Of a stretch of 44,528 bases of DNA, positions 7,683 to 15,652 are shown piece by piece. The position numbers and the translations under genes are program-made. Where the stretch lies: contig JAFZVE010000015.1 of the NCBI GenBank assembly GCA_017617995.1, forward strand, positions 1 through 44,528, in the 5' to 3' direction. Below the pieces are notes generated by a model. The model saw only the letters and a list, made by a program, of their open reading frames with translations. It did not search any database and was not told the origin of the DNA. Numbering within the stretch: the stretch's first letter is position 1; each line of letters begins with the position of its first letter. Origin of the DNA: Clostridiales bacterium (lineage in GTDB: Bacteria > Bacillota > Clostridia > Saccharofermentanales > Saccharofermentanaceae).

Positions 7683-9317
7683 ATGCCTATTACCGATTAT
7701 CTCGAGAGAAATGCAGATCTTTATGGTGACGAAGTCGCGCTGGTGGAGCTTAACCCCGAACAGCAGGAAATCGGACGTATCACCTGGAAAGAATATGAAC
7801 TGATCCAGCCCACTAAGACACAGGCCTACCGCCGTCAGATCACCTGGAAAGTCTTTGATGAGAAGGCGAACCGTCTGGCCAACATGCTCCTTTCGCGCGG
7901 AATCAAGAAAGGGAACAAGATCGGCATCCTCATGATGAACTGCCTCGAGTGGCTCCCGATCTATTTCGGCATCCTCAAGACCGGCGCCCTCGCCGTTCCG
8001 CTTAACTTCCGATACACCTCTGACGAGATCCTCTATTGTTCGAATCTCGCAGAACTGGATATCCTCTTCTTCGGTCCGGAGTTTATCTCCCGTATCGAGA
8101 ATATCGAGCCGGCTCTTCACAAGAACCGCGCGCTCATCTTCGTCGGCGAGCAGTGCCCGTCTTTTGCAGAAGATTACCGCCTCATCACAGGTGATTACAG
8201 CAGCACCCGTCCGAATATCGAGATTACCGATGACGACTTCGGTGCGATCTATTTCAGCTCCGGTACGACCGGATTCCCGAAGGCGATCCTTCACCGTCAC
8301 AGAAGTCTTTCTCATGCGGCTGCTGTCGAACAGAAGCATCACTCTACTTCCCGTGACGACTGCTTCCTCTGCATCCCGCCGCTTTATCACACCGGCGCGA
8401 AGATGCACTGGATGGGCTCCCTGGTCAGCGGTTCCCGCGCTGTTCTTCTCCGCGGCACCAAGCCGAAGTACATCCTCGACGCGGTTTCTTCCGAGCACTG
8501 CACGATCGTATGGCTCCTCGTTCCGTGGGCACAGGACATCCTCGATGCCCTTGACCGCGGCGATGTGAAGCTTGCCGACTACCAGCTCGATCAGTGGAGA
8601 CTGATGCACATCGGTGCCCAGCCTGTTCCGAAGTCCCTCATCAAGAGATGGCTGGCTTATTTCCCGAATCACCAGTACGACACAAACTACGGTCTTTCCG
8701 AGTCCATCGGACCCGGCTGTGTACACCTCGGTGTGGAGAACGTCGAAAAAGTAGGCGCGATCGGCATCCCGGGTTATGGTTGGGAATGCAAGATCATCGA
8801 CGAACACGGCAACATCGTTAAGCAGGGCGAGGTCGGAGAACTCTGTGTCAAGGGCAACGGTGTCATGGAGTGCTACTACAACAATCCGGAAGCGACTGCT
8901 GAAGTCCTCAAGGACGGATGGCTCCTGACCGGTGACATGGGACGCCAGGATGAAGACGGCTTCATCTATCTCGTCGACAGAAAGAAAGACGTCATCATCT
9001 CCGGTGGCGAGAACCTCTACCCTGTCGAGATCGAAGACTTCATCATGAAGAACGACAAGATCAAGGACGTTGCGGTTATCGGTCTTCCGGACAAGCGTCA
9101 GGGCGAGATCGCCGGCGCGATCATCGAGGTCAAGGAAGGCATGTCCATGACCGAGGAAGAGGTCAACGACTTCTGCCTGCAACTGCCTCGTTATAAGAGA
9201 CCGAGAAAGATCATCTTCGCTCCGGTACTCCGTAACGCCACAGGTAAGATCGAGAAGCCGAAGCTCCGCAAGATGTATGGCGAAGAGTATCTCGTCGCCT
9301 TCGAGAATCAGGACTGA
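7683..9317 (+). CDS. Acyl-CoA synthetase / AMP-dependent ligase (ANL superfamily)
   Basis: A 544-residue enzyme of the adenylate-forming superfamily. Visible motifs are the ATP-binding YFSSGTTGFPKAILHRH, the mid-domain GLSES, TGDMG, the hinge and CoA-switch region YLVDRKKDVIISGGENLYPVEIED, and the C-terminal GKIEKPKL containing the expected catalytic lysine. It would activate a carboxylic acid to its acyl-AMP and then acyl-CoA. The substrate (fatty, aromatic or other acid) cannot be told from sequence alone. GTAGGAGGAATGGAAT fixes the ATG. Its position behind the pantothenate/CoA genes is suggestive, but it has its own promoter region and lies behind a terminator. Confidence 0.88.
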   Translation: MPITDYLERNADLYGDEVALVELNPEQQEIGRITWKEYELIQPTKTQAYRRQITWKVFDEKANRLANMLLSRGIKKGNKIGILMMNCLEWLPIYFGILKTGALAVPLNFRYTSDEILYCSNLAELDILFFGPEFISRIENIEPALHKNRALIFVGEQCPSFAEDYRLITGDYSSTRPNIEITDDDFGAIYFSSGTTGFPKAILHRHRSLSHAAAVEQKHHSTSRDDCFLCIPPLYHTGAKMHWMGSLVSGSRAVLLRGTKPKYILDAVSSEHCTIVWLLVPWAQDILDALDRGDVKLADYQLDQWRLMHIGAQPVPKSLIKRWLAYFPNHQYDTNYGLSESIGPGCVHLGVENVEKVGAIGIPGYGWECKIIDEHGNIVKQGEVGELCVKGNGVMECYYNNPEATAEVLKDGWLLTGDMGRQDEDGFIYLVDRKKDVIISGGENLYPVEIEDFIMKNDKIKDVAVIGLPDKRQGEIAGAIIEVKEGMSMTEEEVNDFCLQLPRYKRPRKIIFAPVLRNATGKIEKPKLRKMYGEEYLVAFENQD

Positions 9318-9343
9318 TCCCTCACCAAACAAGTAATGCAAAA

Positions 9344-9408
9344 AGAATATCTCTCTTGCGACTCAGAAAGTTTTCGTACCGCAAAACTCGTCGCTTGAGA
9401 GATATTCT
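9344..9408 (+). terminator. Copy A of a repeated structured terminator
   Basis: AGAATATCTCTC (9344-9355) pairs with GAGAGATATTCT (9397-9408), and GCGAC (9358-9362) with GTCGC (9390-9394). The enclosed core (9363-9389) begins TCAGAAAGTTT and ends GCAAAACTC. The stem is followed by CTTATTTAT on the plus strand and TTTT on the minus strand. It can therefore serve both the acyl-CoA ligase and the convergent lipoprotein gene. The core is shared with 27580-27615 and 29885-29920 (minus strand). Confidence 0.8.
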
Positions 9409-9485
9409 CTTATTTATCTGTGTTTCAGTGCTTCTCGCGAGGAATCAGAGTTCTTCTACCTCGCTTAGGAAATCCGGATCTGCGA

Positions 9486-11039
9486 TCATGCGGACGGGAG
9501 ATTTACAGACCACATGACGTAGTCCAAGGCATCTTCGAGCTCGGCAACCTGCGCATTCTGTGTCTCGTAGTAGCACACGTACAGCTCATTATCTGGAAGG
9601 ACCGTCACCGCCCAACCGTAGTAGAACGTTTCACCCTGGTATGTATAGTCGCCCTTGATCCTTCTGGTCTGGAAGCGTCCATCATCGAAAGGCACCCTCT
9701 CGTAATTGTTGGCGTCGGCAGATTCGTAATACGCGATAACGTTATCGATATATCCGTCGATATCCACCTGCGCACCCGCCACCTGCGAGAATACCAGCTG
9801 CTCCTGATTCGTAAGTGTGATATTGTATACTCCACTCTGCCCATTCAGATCAAATGATGTATAAATATCCGCAGGAAGCGCGAGACGGGCACCCCACTCG
9901 GTGGTCAATACATTAAACGTTCTCGGCCGCGGCGCTCCGTTGATCTGGAAGGTCTCAAGCGCGGTGCTGAAGAGATCCTTCTGCTCAGTGTTATCCGTCT
10001 CATAAAGCGTATAGAATACGCAGTAGCAGCCGATATCCGGACCATTGATCAGACGACAGTAGCCTATGCCGGACTGGCCGTTCGAAGTAAAGGTAAACTC
10101 CGCATCGATCTCCGGCGTCCCGTTGAAGCTTGAGTCATAGTAGTTCACGACTTCTGCCGTATCCAGGAGAAGGAGCGCCGCCATCATGCCGTCGTACCAC
10201 ATGAACGAATTGAGAAGATCCTCGGCATCATATACACACGATCCGATCGGGTCGGAGTTGAGGTAGATCGCCCCGATGTTGCCGTTCGGGTAGGATACAT
10301 AGACACCGACCGGGCAGGACGAATCCGGTGACGAATTCTCAGAAGGCACCGTGATACCAAGATTAAATTCGGTACTCTCAAGGTATGTCGTCGTCTCCGG
10401 CGGCGGCTCCGGCACCTCCACGTCATTATACGCTTCGCTACTGAAGTACATCGTCGAGAGGATCGCATTGAGATCCGCCTCCAGTTCACCGTTTCCTTCT
10501 GCATAGACGGTGTAGATGATCGCGAATTTTTCATAGATCTCGATATACACGTCGATGGCCACTTCTTTAGAAGAGAATGTCTTCATGTAAAGTGAGCGCT
10601 TCCCGACCTTCGTGACCTCGATATCTGAAGCCTTGAGCTTGTCATACAGGCCATCGAGTTCCTTCTTGATCGACTTAAAGAGGTCTTCCGGAGACTTGTT
10701 CTTCGCTTTCTGCTTCCGGATCTCGATTTCTTCAAACTCTTCTTCATCCACGAAGAGCCGCAGGCCTTCCCCGTCATCGGTATAGACGACATGCCAGCTG
10801 CTCGGATAACAGAAAGAGATATCCATGCCTTCATCCGAGAAAGGCATCATCCCTTCAGGAATCTCCTCCGCTTCATTCTTCTTCGGAATCGTATTGATCA
10901 CATATTCGATCTCATCTTCCGTTGGTTCCCCGTCCTTCGTTTTTTCCTTACTCTTACTCGATGAGCATGCACATCCCCATACCATGCTCACGGCCAGAAG
11001 ACCTGCAAGAGCTGAAGTTTTCCAATTTCTATTCTTCAT
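9486..11039 (-). CDS. Lipoprotein of unknown function
   Basis: A 517-residue lipoprotein. The signal peptide runs into VWGCACSSSKSKEK, with Cys of the GC/AC pair as the likely lipid site, followed by a charged linker. The mature part looks like two similar halves, each with an alternating strand pattern and a phrase about text-book-like secreted folds (YYDSSFNGTPEIDAEFTFTS; YYGWAVTVLPDNELYVCYYE). No catalytic motif is recognised. It is the gene immediately downstream of the three M4 proteases on the same strand, 54 bases after the last one, with AAGGAGGATGGAACC before the ATG. Co-expression with them is plausible. An inhibitor, chaperone or adhesin role would be guesswork. Confidence 0.65.
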   Translation of the reverse strand: MKNRNWKTSALAGLLAVSMVWGCACSSSKSKEKTKDGEPTEDEIEYVINTIPKKNEAEEIPEGMMPFSDEGMDISFCYPSSWHVVYTDDGEGLRLFVDEEEFEEIEIRKQKAKNKSPEDLFKSIKKELDGLYDKLKASDIEVTKVGKRSLYMKTFSSKEVAIDVYIEIYEKFAIIYTVYAEGNGELEADLNAILSTMYFSSEAYNDVEVPEPPPETTTYLESTEFNLGITVPSENSSPDSSCPVGVYVSYPNGNIGAIYLNSDPIGSCVYDAEDLLNSFMWYDGMMAALLLLDTAEVVNYYDSSFNGTPEIDAEFTFTSNGQSGIGYCRLINGPDIGCYCVFYTLYETDNTEQKDLFSTALETFQINGAPRPRTFNVLTTEWGARLALPADIYTSFDLNGQSGVYNITLTNQEQLVFSQVAGAQVDIDGYIDNVIAYYESADANNYERVPFDDGRFQTRRIKGDYTYQGETFYYGWAVTVLPDNELYVCYYETQNAQVAELEDALDYVMWSVNLPSA

Positions 11040-11093
11040 GGTTCCATCCTCCTTACTTCTTAGCGAATCCTCTGCTCTTTCTTATGCAGAAGA

Positions 11094-13277
11094 CTACTGA
11101 TATGTCGGGAAGGTCGTAATCTTGCCTGATTCAAAGACAATATATCCAAGATCATTGGGATCATCCGTCCACGCTGTCAGATCATGATTCAACCATTTTT
11201 CAGATACCTTCGTTGACAAAGAGGCATCTGAAAACTCTGTAATTCCTATCAGGAACCATGTTCCATCTGCCGGAGCGAGGAATGTCGCTATACCATCCCA
11301 TTGCATGGTCGTATACAGATAGCGCCCGCCAAGTGCTACACTATAAACCTCAACCACGCAATATGCTCCGACTTTAGCTGAATAGAACGGAATATTAATA
11401 CGTTCATACCCTTCCAACGTTGTATTCTCAGCAGTCTGTTCACGCGGACCTTTCAGCCCTGTTGACTCCCAGTAATCCGAAAGAAGCGGGATGATTTCTT
11501 CGTGTCCGGTCATCCTGGCGGATGCCACAAAGATGGCATAGAAATCATCATAATCCGCATTCGGAGTCTGCATCTCGATCGAAGCCAGGAAAAACCATGT
11601 CAGATCTTCCAAACTCATACCATTCATATACAGGTAATAACACATGTGACTGAGAAGTGAGCTGTTATCATGCACACCGCCTTTGTCATCCAGTCCACTT
11701 AAATAACTTAACGGTGATGTCGAGATATAATACAGATCACCTACATACATCGGCTGGTAATGCTTATACGGATAGCTCATCGAGCGGCATTCATCTCCGC
11801 TTCTCTCTCCAATTGCCCACTCTGTGTCCGAAGTCTCACCCATGTACATCTCCATGATATTCCCCATGATGTCGCTATAGGCTTCATTGATCGCACCATA
11901 CTCGTTATAGTACTGCACGCCTTGTTTGGAATAGAACGTGACACCATGTGTATACTCATGTCCTACCAGATCCAGGCTATGGCCAAAAGAATACCCGTCA
12001 GTTGCCGCGAACACTGACCATCCGTATTGAATCCCCATGTTACAGCAATTCTTTATCGCTCTTCCGCTCTCATCACAGTATCCGTCCAAAATCAGGATCG
12101 GCATCCCGAATCCATCTGTCGACTCGATGTTGAATTCCTTATAGAAATCATAGGCTTGTGTGTAGTAATAGTAATTCACCATGTGAGCCGCATCAAAGGA
12201 GTTGGGGTCATCCTGAGTATCAAACTTGAGTTGACCTTTGAATTCAAACGAGTAATAATCGGCCACGATGATCTTTCTGTCCGGATCACAAAGATAGTAT
12301 TTTCCATCCACATTGTTCTTCGAGATAGGAATGGTGATATCGACTTGATTTCCGTTGACATTAATGGTGAACGAATAATCCGTAGGAACCATATCCTTGA
12401 AATAGGAATCCTGACCATAATCAGCAAAGGGATCTGTCGGCAAAAATGCAGTCGGATATGCATTTATGTACTCGCCATCAAGTGAAATGAAGTGGACGAT
12501 ATATGGCATATCAAAGGATGCGTTGTCAATGAGACTGTTTGTATAAACCTGATAACAATGCTGAGCTTTTGCATAATCCGTGTACACTGTAGTCATCGTA
12601 TATTCAGAAAGCACACGGTATCCTGAGCCCATGTTATTCAGTACGATCTCCTCTGCATCCTTCTCCGTAATCGTTGGCGAAGAAGGCGTGTAATCCAGAT
12701 TGGATGCCAACGAAGACTGGAGCATGCACGGGTATCCTTCCTGATCCAGCACGATCTTTAATGTCGCATTGGTAACCGTGACATCCTCCTTCATTTGCTG
12801 ATAGGTGTAAACGGTGTAGCCTTGAAACCGTTCTCCATATACGGCGAACGGGAAATATCCGGTTTGCAATCCCAGAAGTTCCTGCACACCTTTGATGGCG
12901 TTGATCGCGTCGTCCTCATCCGCGACCGGGCGGTGGAAGAAACGCCCGACGATCGTACTTACATTTCCAACTTCGTTATATACGATCAGGGCATTATTGT
13001 TATTCATGCTCTGGATATCCGCAGCGGTAAGCATCGGGATCGGTTCCGGTGTGGGCGTAGGTGTCGAGACCGGACGAACGCTCGTATCACGCTGCGAAGG
13101 CTCTGTCGTTTCTGTCGTCGTTTCCTCTGTCGACTCCTTCGTTTCCATACTATGCTTCTCATAGTCCGTGTCTTCGGTCTTTTTCTTTTCTTTCGTATCA
13201 GACGATTTGCTGCATGCCGCACCCAGAAGGCTCAGCACCAGAAGGACTGCCAGTACCCTTGTTTTACGACTCTTCAT
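11094..13277 (-). CDS. M4 (thermolysin-type) metalloprotease lipoprotein, paralog 1
   Basis: A 727-residue lipoprotein with the signal peptide ending LLGAAC (C22). A charged Thr/Pro-rich linker contains TTEPSQRDTSVR and PTPTPEP. An FTP-type propeptide (about 105-195) precedes the M4 domain. Zinc and catalytic residues are all present: H440-E441-x2-H444, third ligand E465 in GAINEAYSD, and the transition-state histidine H536 in DKGGVHDNS. There are 20 residues between H444 and E465, one more than in thermolysin. A C-terminal domain of about 110 residues follows. The enzyme would act outside the cell while anchored to the membrane, after autocatalytic removal of the propeptide. It is the last and shortest-spaced of three paralogs. 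Confidence 0.9.
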   Translation of the reverse strand: MKSRKTRVLAVLLVLSLLGAACSKSSDTKEKKKTEDTDYEKHSMETKESTEETTTETTEPSQRDTSVRPVSTPTPTPEPIPMLTAADIQSMNNNNALIVYNEVGNVSTIVGRFFHRPVADEDDAINAIKGVQELLGLQTGYFPFAVYGERFQGYTVYTYQQMKEDVTVTNATLKIVLDQEGYPCMLQSSLASNLDYTPSSPTITEKDAEEIVLNNMGSGYRVLSEYTMTTVYTDYAKAQHCYQVYTNSLIDNASFDMPYIVHFISLDGEYINAYPTAFLPTDPFADYGQDSYFKDMVPTDYSFTINVNGNQVDITIPISKNNVDGKYYLCDPDRKIIVADYYSFEFKGQLKFDTQDDPNSFDAAHMVNYYYYTQAYDFYKEFNIESTDGFGMPILILDGYCDESGRAIKNCCNMGIQYGWSVFAATDGYSFGHSLDLVGHEYTHGVTFYSKQGVQYYNEYGAINEAYSDIMGNIMEMYMGETSDTEWAIGERSGDECRSMSYPYKHYQPMYVGDLYYISTSPLSYLSGLDDKGGVHDNSSLLSHMCYYLYMNGMSLEDLTWFFLASIEMQTPNADYDDFYAIFVASARMTGHEEIIPLLSDYWESTGLKGPREQTAENTTLEGYERINIPFYSAKVGAYCVVEVYSVALGGRYLYTTMQWDGIATFLAPADGTWFLIGITEFSDASLSTKVSEKWLNHDLTAWTDDPNDLGYIVFESGKITTFPTYQ

Positions 13278-13323
13278 CTTTCCTTCCTCCTCTCAATCAA
13301 TTCATGTAGTTTCTATATTCTTC

Positions 13324-13339
13324 GGGGAAGCACTTCCCC
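13324..13339 (-). terminator. Short hairpin between M4 paralogs 2 and 1
   Basis: GGGGAA (13324-13329) pairs with TTCCCC (13334-13339) around GCAC. No U-tract follows on the minus strand, so it may only weakly attenuate or protect the 3' end of paralog 2. Paralog 1 lacks the promoter block found before paralogs 2 and 3, so it is likely reached by read-through. Confidence 0.3.
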
Positions 13340-13347
13340 TCCATCGT

Positions 13348-15540
13348 TTACGAATAGGTCGGCAAGGTGGCTATATCTCCGGAATCCATCGTGAAGATCC
13401 CGAGCGAATTCGCATCCGTTGTCCACCCTGCTCCCGTGGTATCCAGGCCCATCTCCCCGATCTGCGAACTCCAGAATTCGTCACTGTACTCTTCGATGAT
13501 AAAGATGAATTGGGTCGAGCCATCCGCCGGAATCAGGAAGGATGCCACGCCATCCGGCTGCGCCAGAGCCTGAAGTGCTATACTTCCGGTCGAGGCGTAA
13601 TAGACGGATACGATACATCTCACCGCCACATCTTCCGATGCAAACGGAACATTGATACGCTGATAGCCGTTGATGGCAAAGTTTTCAGCGTTTTTCGAGC
13701 GGTCGCCGAAAAGTTGCGTATCCTGCCAATGCTGGGTAATAAGCGGAATCGCCGCCTCATTTCCGCTCAGCTGCGCTGCCGCAACAAAGATGCCATAGAG
13801 GTCATCGTAGTCGGCAGTAGGTGTATGCATCTCCATCGCGCAGAGGAAGAAATGTGCCAGATCATATAGCGACATCCCATTCGCGTAAAGCTTGTAGCAG
13901 AGATAGGACACCAGCGTATTATTGAGATGCACGCCGCCATTATCCTGCACACCATAAAGCCCCTGGCGTGAAGGTGCGATATAGTACGGATCGCCCAGAT
14001 ACATCGGCTGATTATACATATACGGATTACTCATGGATCGCATGGTATTTCCGGAAGTTTCGGCCAGGAGCCAGTCCGTGTCCGAGGTCTCTCCCATATA
14101 CATCTCACAGATGTTACCCATAATGTCGCTGAAAGCCTCGTTGATGGCTCCATATTCGTTCGCGTATATATTGCCCTGTCTGGCGAAGCCGGAAACACCA
14201 TGTGTGAACTCATGCGCGCAAACATCCAGGCTGTAGCAGTATGTATTCACATCGGAGGCACCGAAGAGTGACCATCCATCTACCACGCCCATGTTGCAGG
14301 CATTATTGACAGGTGTTCCATCCTGTTCGCAATACCCCATCAGGATCAGCATCGGCATGCCGAAGCCATCTGTAGAGTATACGTTGAAGGTCTTATAGAA
14401 ATCGTAGGACTTGATGTAGTTATAGTACGTGATCACGTGGTTTTCGGACCAGCTGTCCGGATCGTCCGAGGATTCGAAAACCAGATTGTGTCCATTGTAC
14501 TCGAACTCATAGAAATCGGCACAGATGATATTTCGCTCCGGATCGGCCAGATAATACTTCCCGTCAACGGAGTTATAGGAGATCGGTACCGAGAACGTGA
14601 AGTTTTCACCGTTCCTGTTCACGGTAAAGGTCCGCTCTGTCGGCTCCAGATCCTTGAAATAGGAATCGTTTCCATAGTCCGCCAGCTGATCTGTCGGGAG
14701 ATAGCTTGTCGGATAAGATTTCACGTAACTTCCATCATAATCTACAAAGTGAATGATGTACGGCATATCAAACGAGATACTTCCGTCCGGGTTGTTCGTG
14801 ATAACTTCGAAACAGTGGCGGGTCACATGGTAATCATCCACGAAACAGGTCTTCATCGTGTATTCCGAGAACACCTGATAGCCGCCTCCCACGCGGTTAA
14901 GAACGATCTGTTCCGCACCTGCTGCATCGATTTTCAGCGCAGGAGCAACAACGTCAAGATTCGTCTCCAGAGAAGACTGGAGCATACACGGATATCCTTC
15001 CGGATCCAGTACGACCTTAAGCGTCGCATTCTCAACTGTGAGATCACCCTTTATCTGTCTGTATGTGTAGTATGTATATCCATTGAATGTCTCGCCATAC
15101 ATGATGAACGGGAAATAACCGGTCTCAATTCCCAGGAGTTCCTGAAGACCCCGGATCGCGTCGATCGCCTCCTCCTCATCGGCAACCGGGCGGTGGAAGT
15201 ATCTTCCGACGATCGTACTGACATTTCCCTGATCATTTCGGATGATGAGGGCATTGCCGCCGTTCATATCCTGGATATCCTGCTCGGTCAGAATCGGAAT
15301 GACCTCCGGCGTAGGCGTGGGAGTCGGTGAATAGCGGACACTCGTATCGCGCTGGGAAGGTTCCGTTGTCTCAGTCGGCTCTGTCTCCTCGTCTGGATCC
15401 TTCGTCTCCATTTCATGTTTCTCGTAATCAGAATTCTCTGTTTTCTTCTTGGCAGTCGTTGTTTCTTTCTTGGAACAGGCCACAGGCAACAGACTCATCG
15501 TCAGTAAAACGGCCAGCAACCTAAGTTTGCGATCTTTCAT
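13348..15540 (-). CDS. M4 metalloprotease lipoprotein, paralog 2
   Basis: A 730-residue paralog of the neighbouring M4 genes with the same layout. It has a lipobox (LLPVAC, C22), an acidic Thr-rich linker with TTEPSQRDTSVR and PTPTPTPE, an FTP propeptide (about 105-195), an M4 catalytic domain and a C-terminal domain. Catalytic residues are intact: H443-E444-x2-H447, E468 in GAINEAFSD and H538 in DNGGVHLNN. The GGVH region is closer to thermolysin (DNGGVH) than in paralog 1 (DKGGVH). The start is fixed by GGGAGGAAACAGG. Its upstream region carries a promoter block shared with paralog 3. Confidence 0.9.
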   Translation of the reverse strand: MKDRKLRLLAVLLTMSLLPVACSKKETTTAKKKTENSDYEKHEMETKDPDEETEPTETTEPSQRDTSVRYSPTPTPTPEVIPILTEQDIQDMNGGNALIIRNDQGNVSTIVGRYFHRPVADEEEAIDAIRGLQELLGIETGYFPFIMYGETFNGYTYYTYRQIKGDLTVENATLKVVLDPEGYPCMLQSSLETNLDVVAPALKIDAAGAEQIVLNRVGGGYQVFSEYTMKTCFVDDYHVTRHCFEVITNNPDGSISFDMPYIIHFVDYDGSYVKSYPTSYLPTDQLADYGNDSYFKDLEPTERTFTVNRNGENFTFSVPISYNSVDGKYYLADPERNIICADFYEFEYNGHNLVFESSDDPDSWSENHVITYYNYIKSYDFYKTFNVYSTDGFGMPMLILMGYCEQDGTPVNNACNMGVVDGWSLFGASDVNTYCYSLDVCAHEFTHGVSGFARQGNIYANEYGAINEAFSDIMGNICEMYMGETSDTDWLLAETSGNTMRSMSNPYMYNQPMYLGDPYYIAPSRQGLYGVQDNGGVHLNNTLVSYLCYKLYANGMSLYDLAHFFLCAMEMHTPTADYDDLYGIFVAAAQLSGNEAAIPLITQHWQDTQLFGDRSKNAENFAINGYQRINVPFASEDVAVRCIVSVYYASTGSIALQALAQPDGVASFLIPADGSTQFIFIIEEYSDEFWSSQIGEMGLDTTGAGWTTDANSLGIFTMDSGDIATLPTYS

Positions 15541-15576
15541 CCTGTTTCCTCCCTCTTATTTATCTAGAAGTACACA

Positions 15577-15635
15577 TTTTTATTATCACAATCAAAAGTT
15601 GCCAAAGGTAGAACCAAATGTTAATAAACTTTGTC
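15577..15635 (-). promoter_or_regulatory. Promoter and conserved block before M4 paralog 2
   Basis: On the minus strand TTGGCA (15605-15600), a 17-bp spacer and TAAAAA (15582-15577) form a candidate promoter. Positions 15581-15635 align without gaps to 17971-18025 before paralog 3, with 43 of 55 bases identical by hand count. The match is concentrated around the -35/spacer and in a second block 35 bp further on. That second block (GACAAAGTTTATTAACATTT on the minus strand) could be a regulator site. Confidence 0.5.
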
Positions 15636-15652
15636 GGATGAGAAAAGATGCC

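Noticed and set aside
7503..9341. A 612-codon open frame on the minus strand
   Set aside because: It lies wholly antisense to the clearly recognised acyl-CoA ligase gene, has no family resemblance and starts without a ribosome-binding site. GC-rich third positions of the real gene explain it.
14437..15330. A 297-codon plus-strand open frame in the protease region
   Set aside because: It is antisense to M4 paralog 2. Similar shadow frames lie opposite the other two paralogs, as expected from their shared ancestry.
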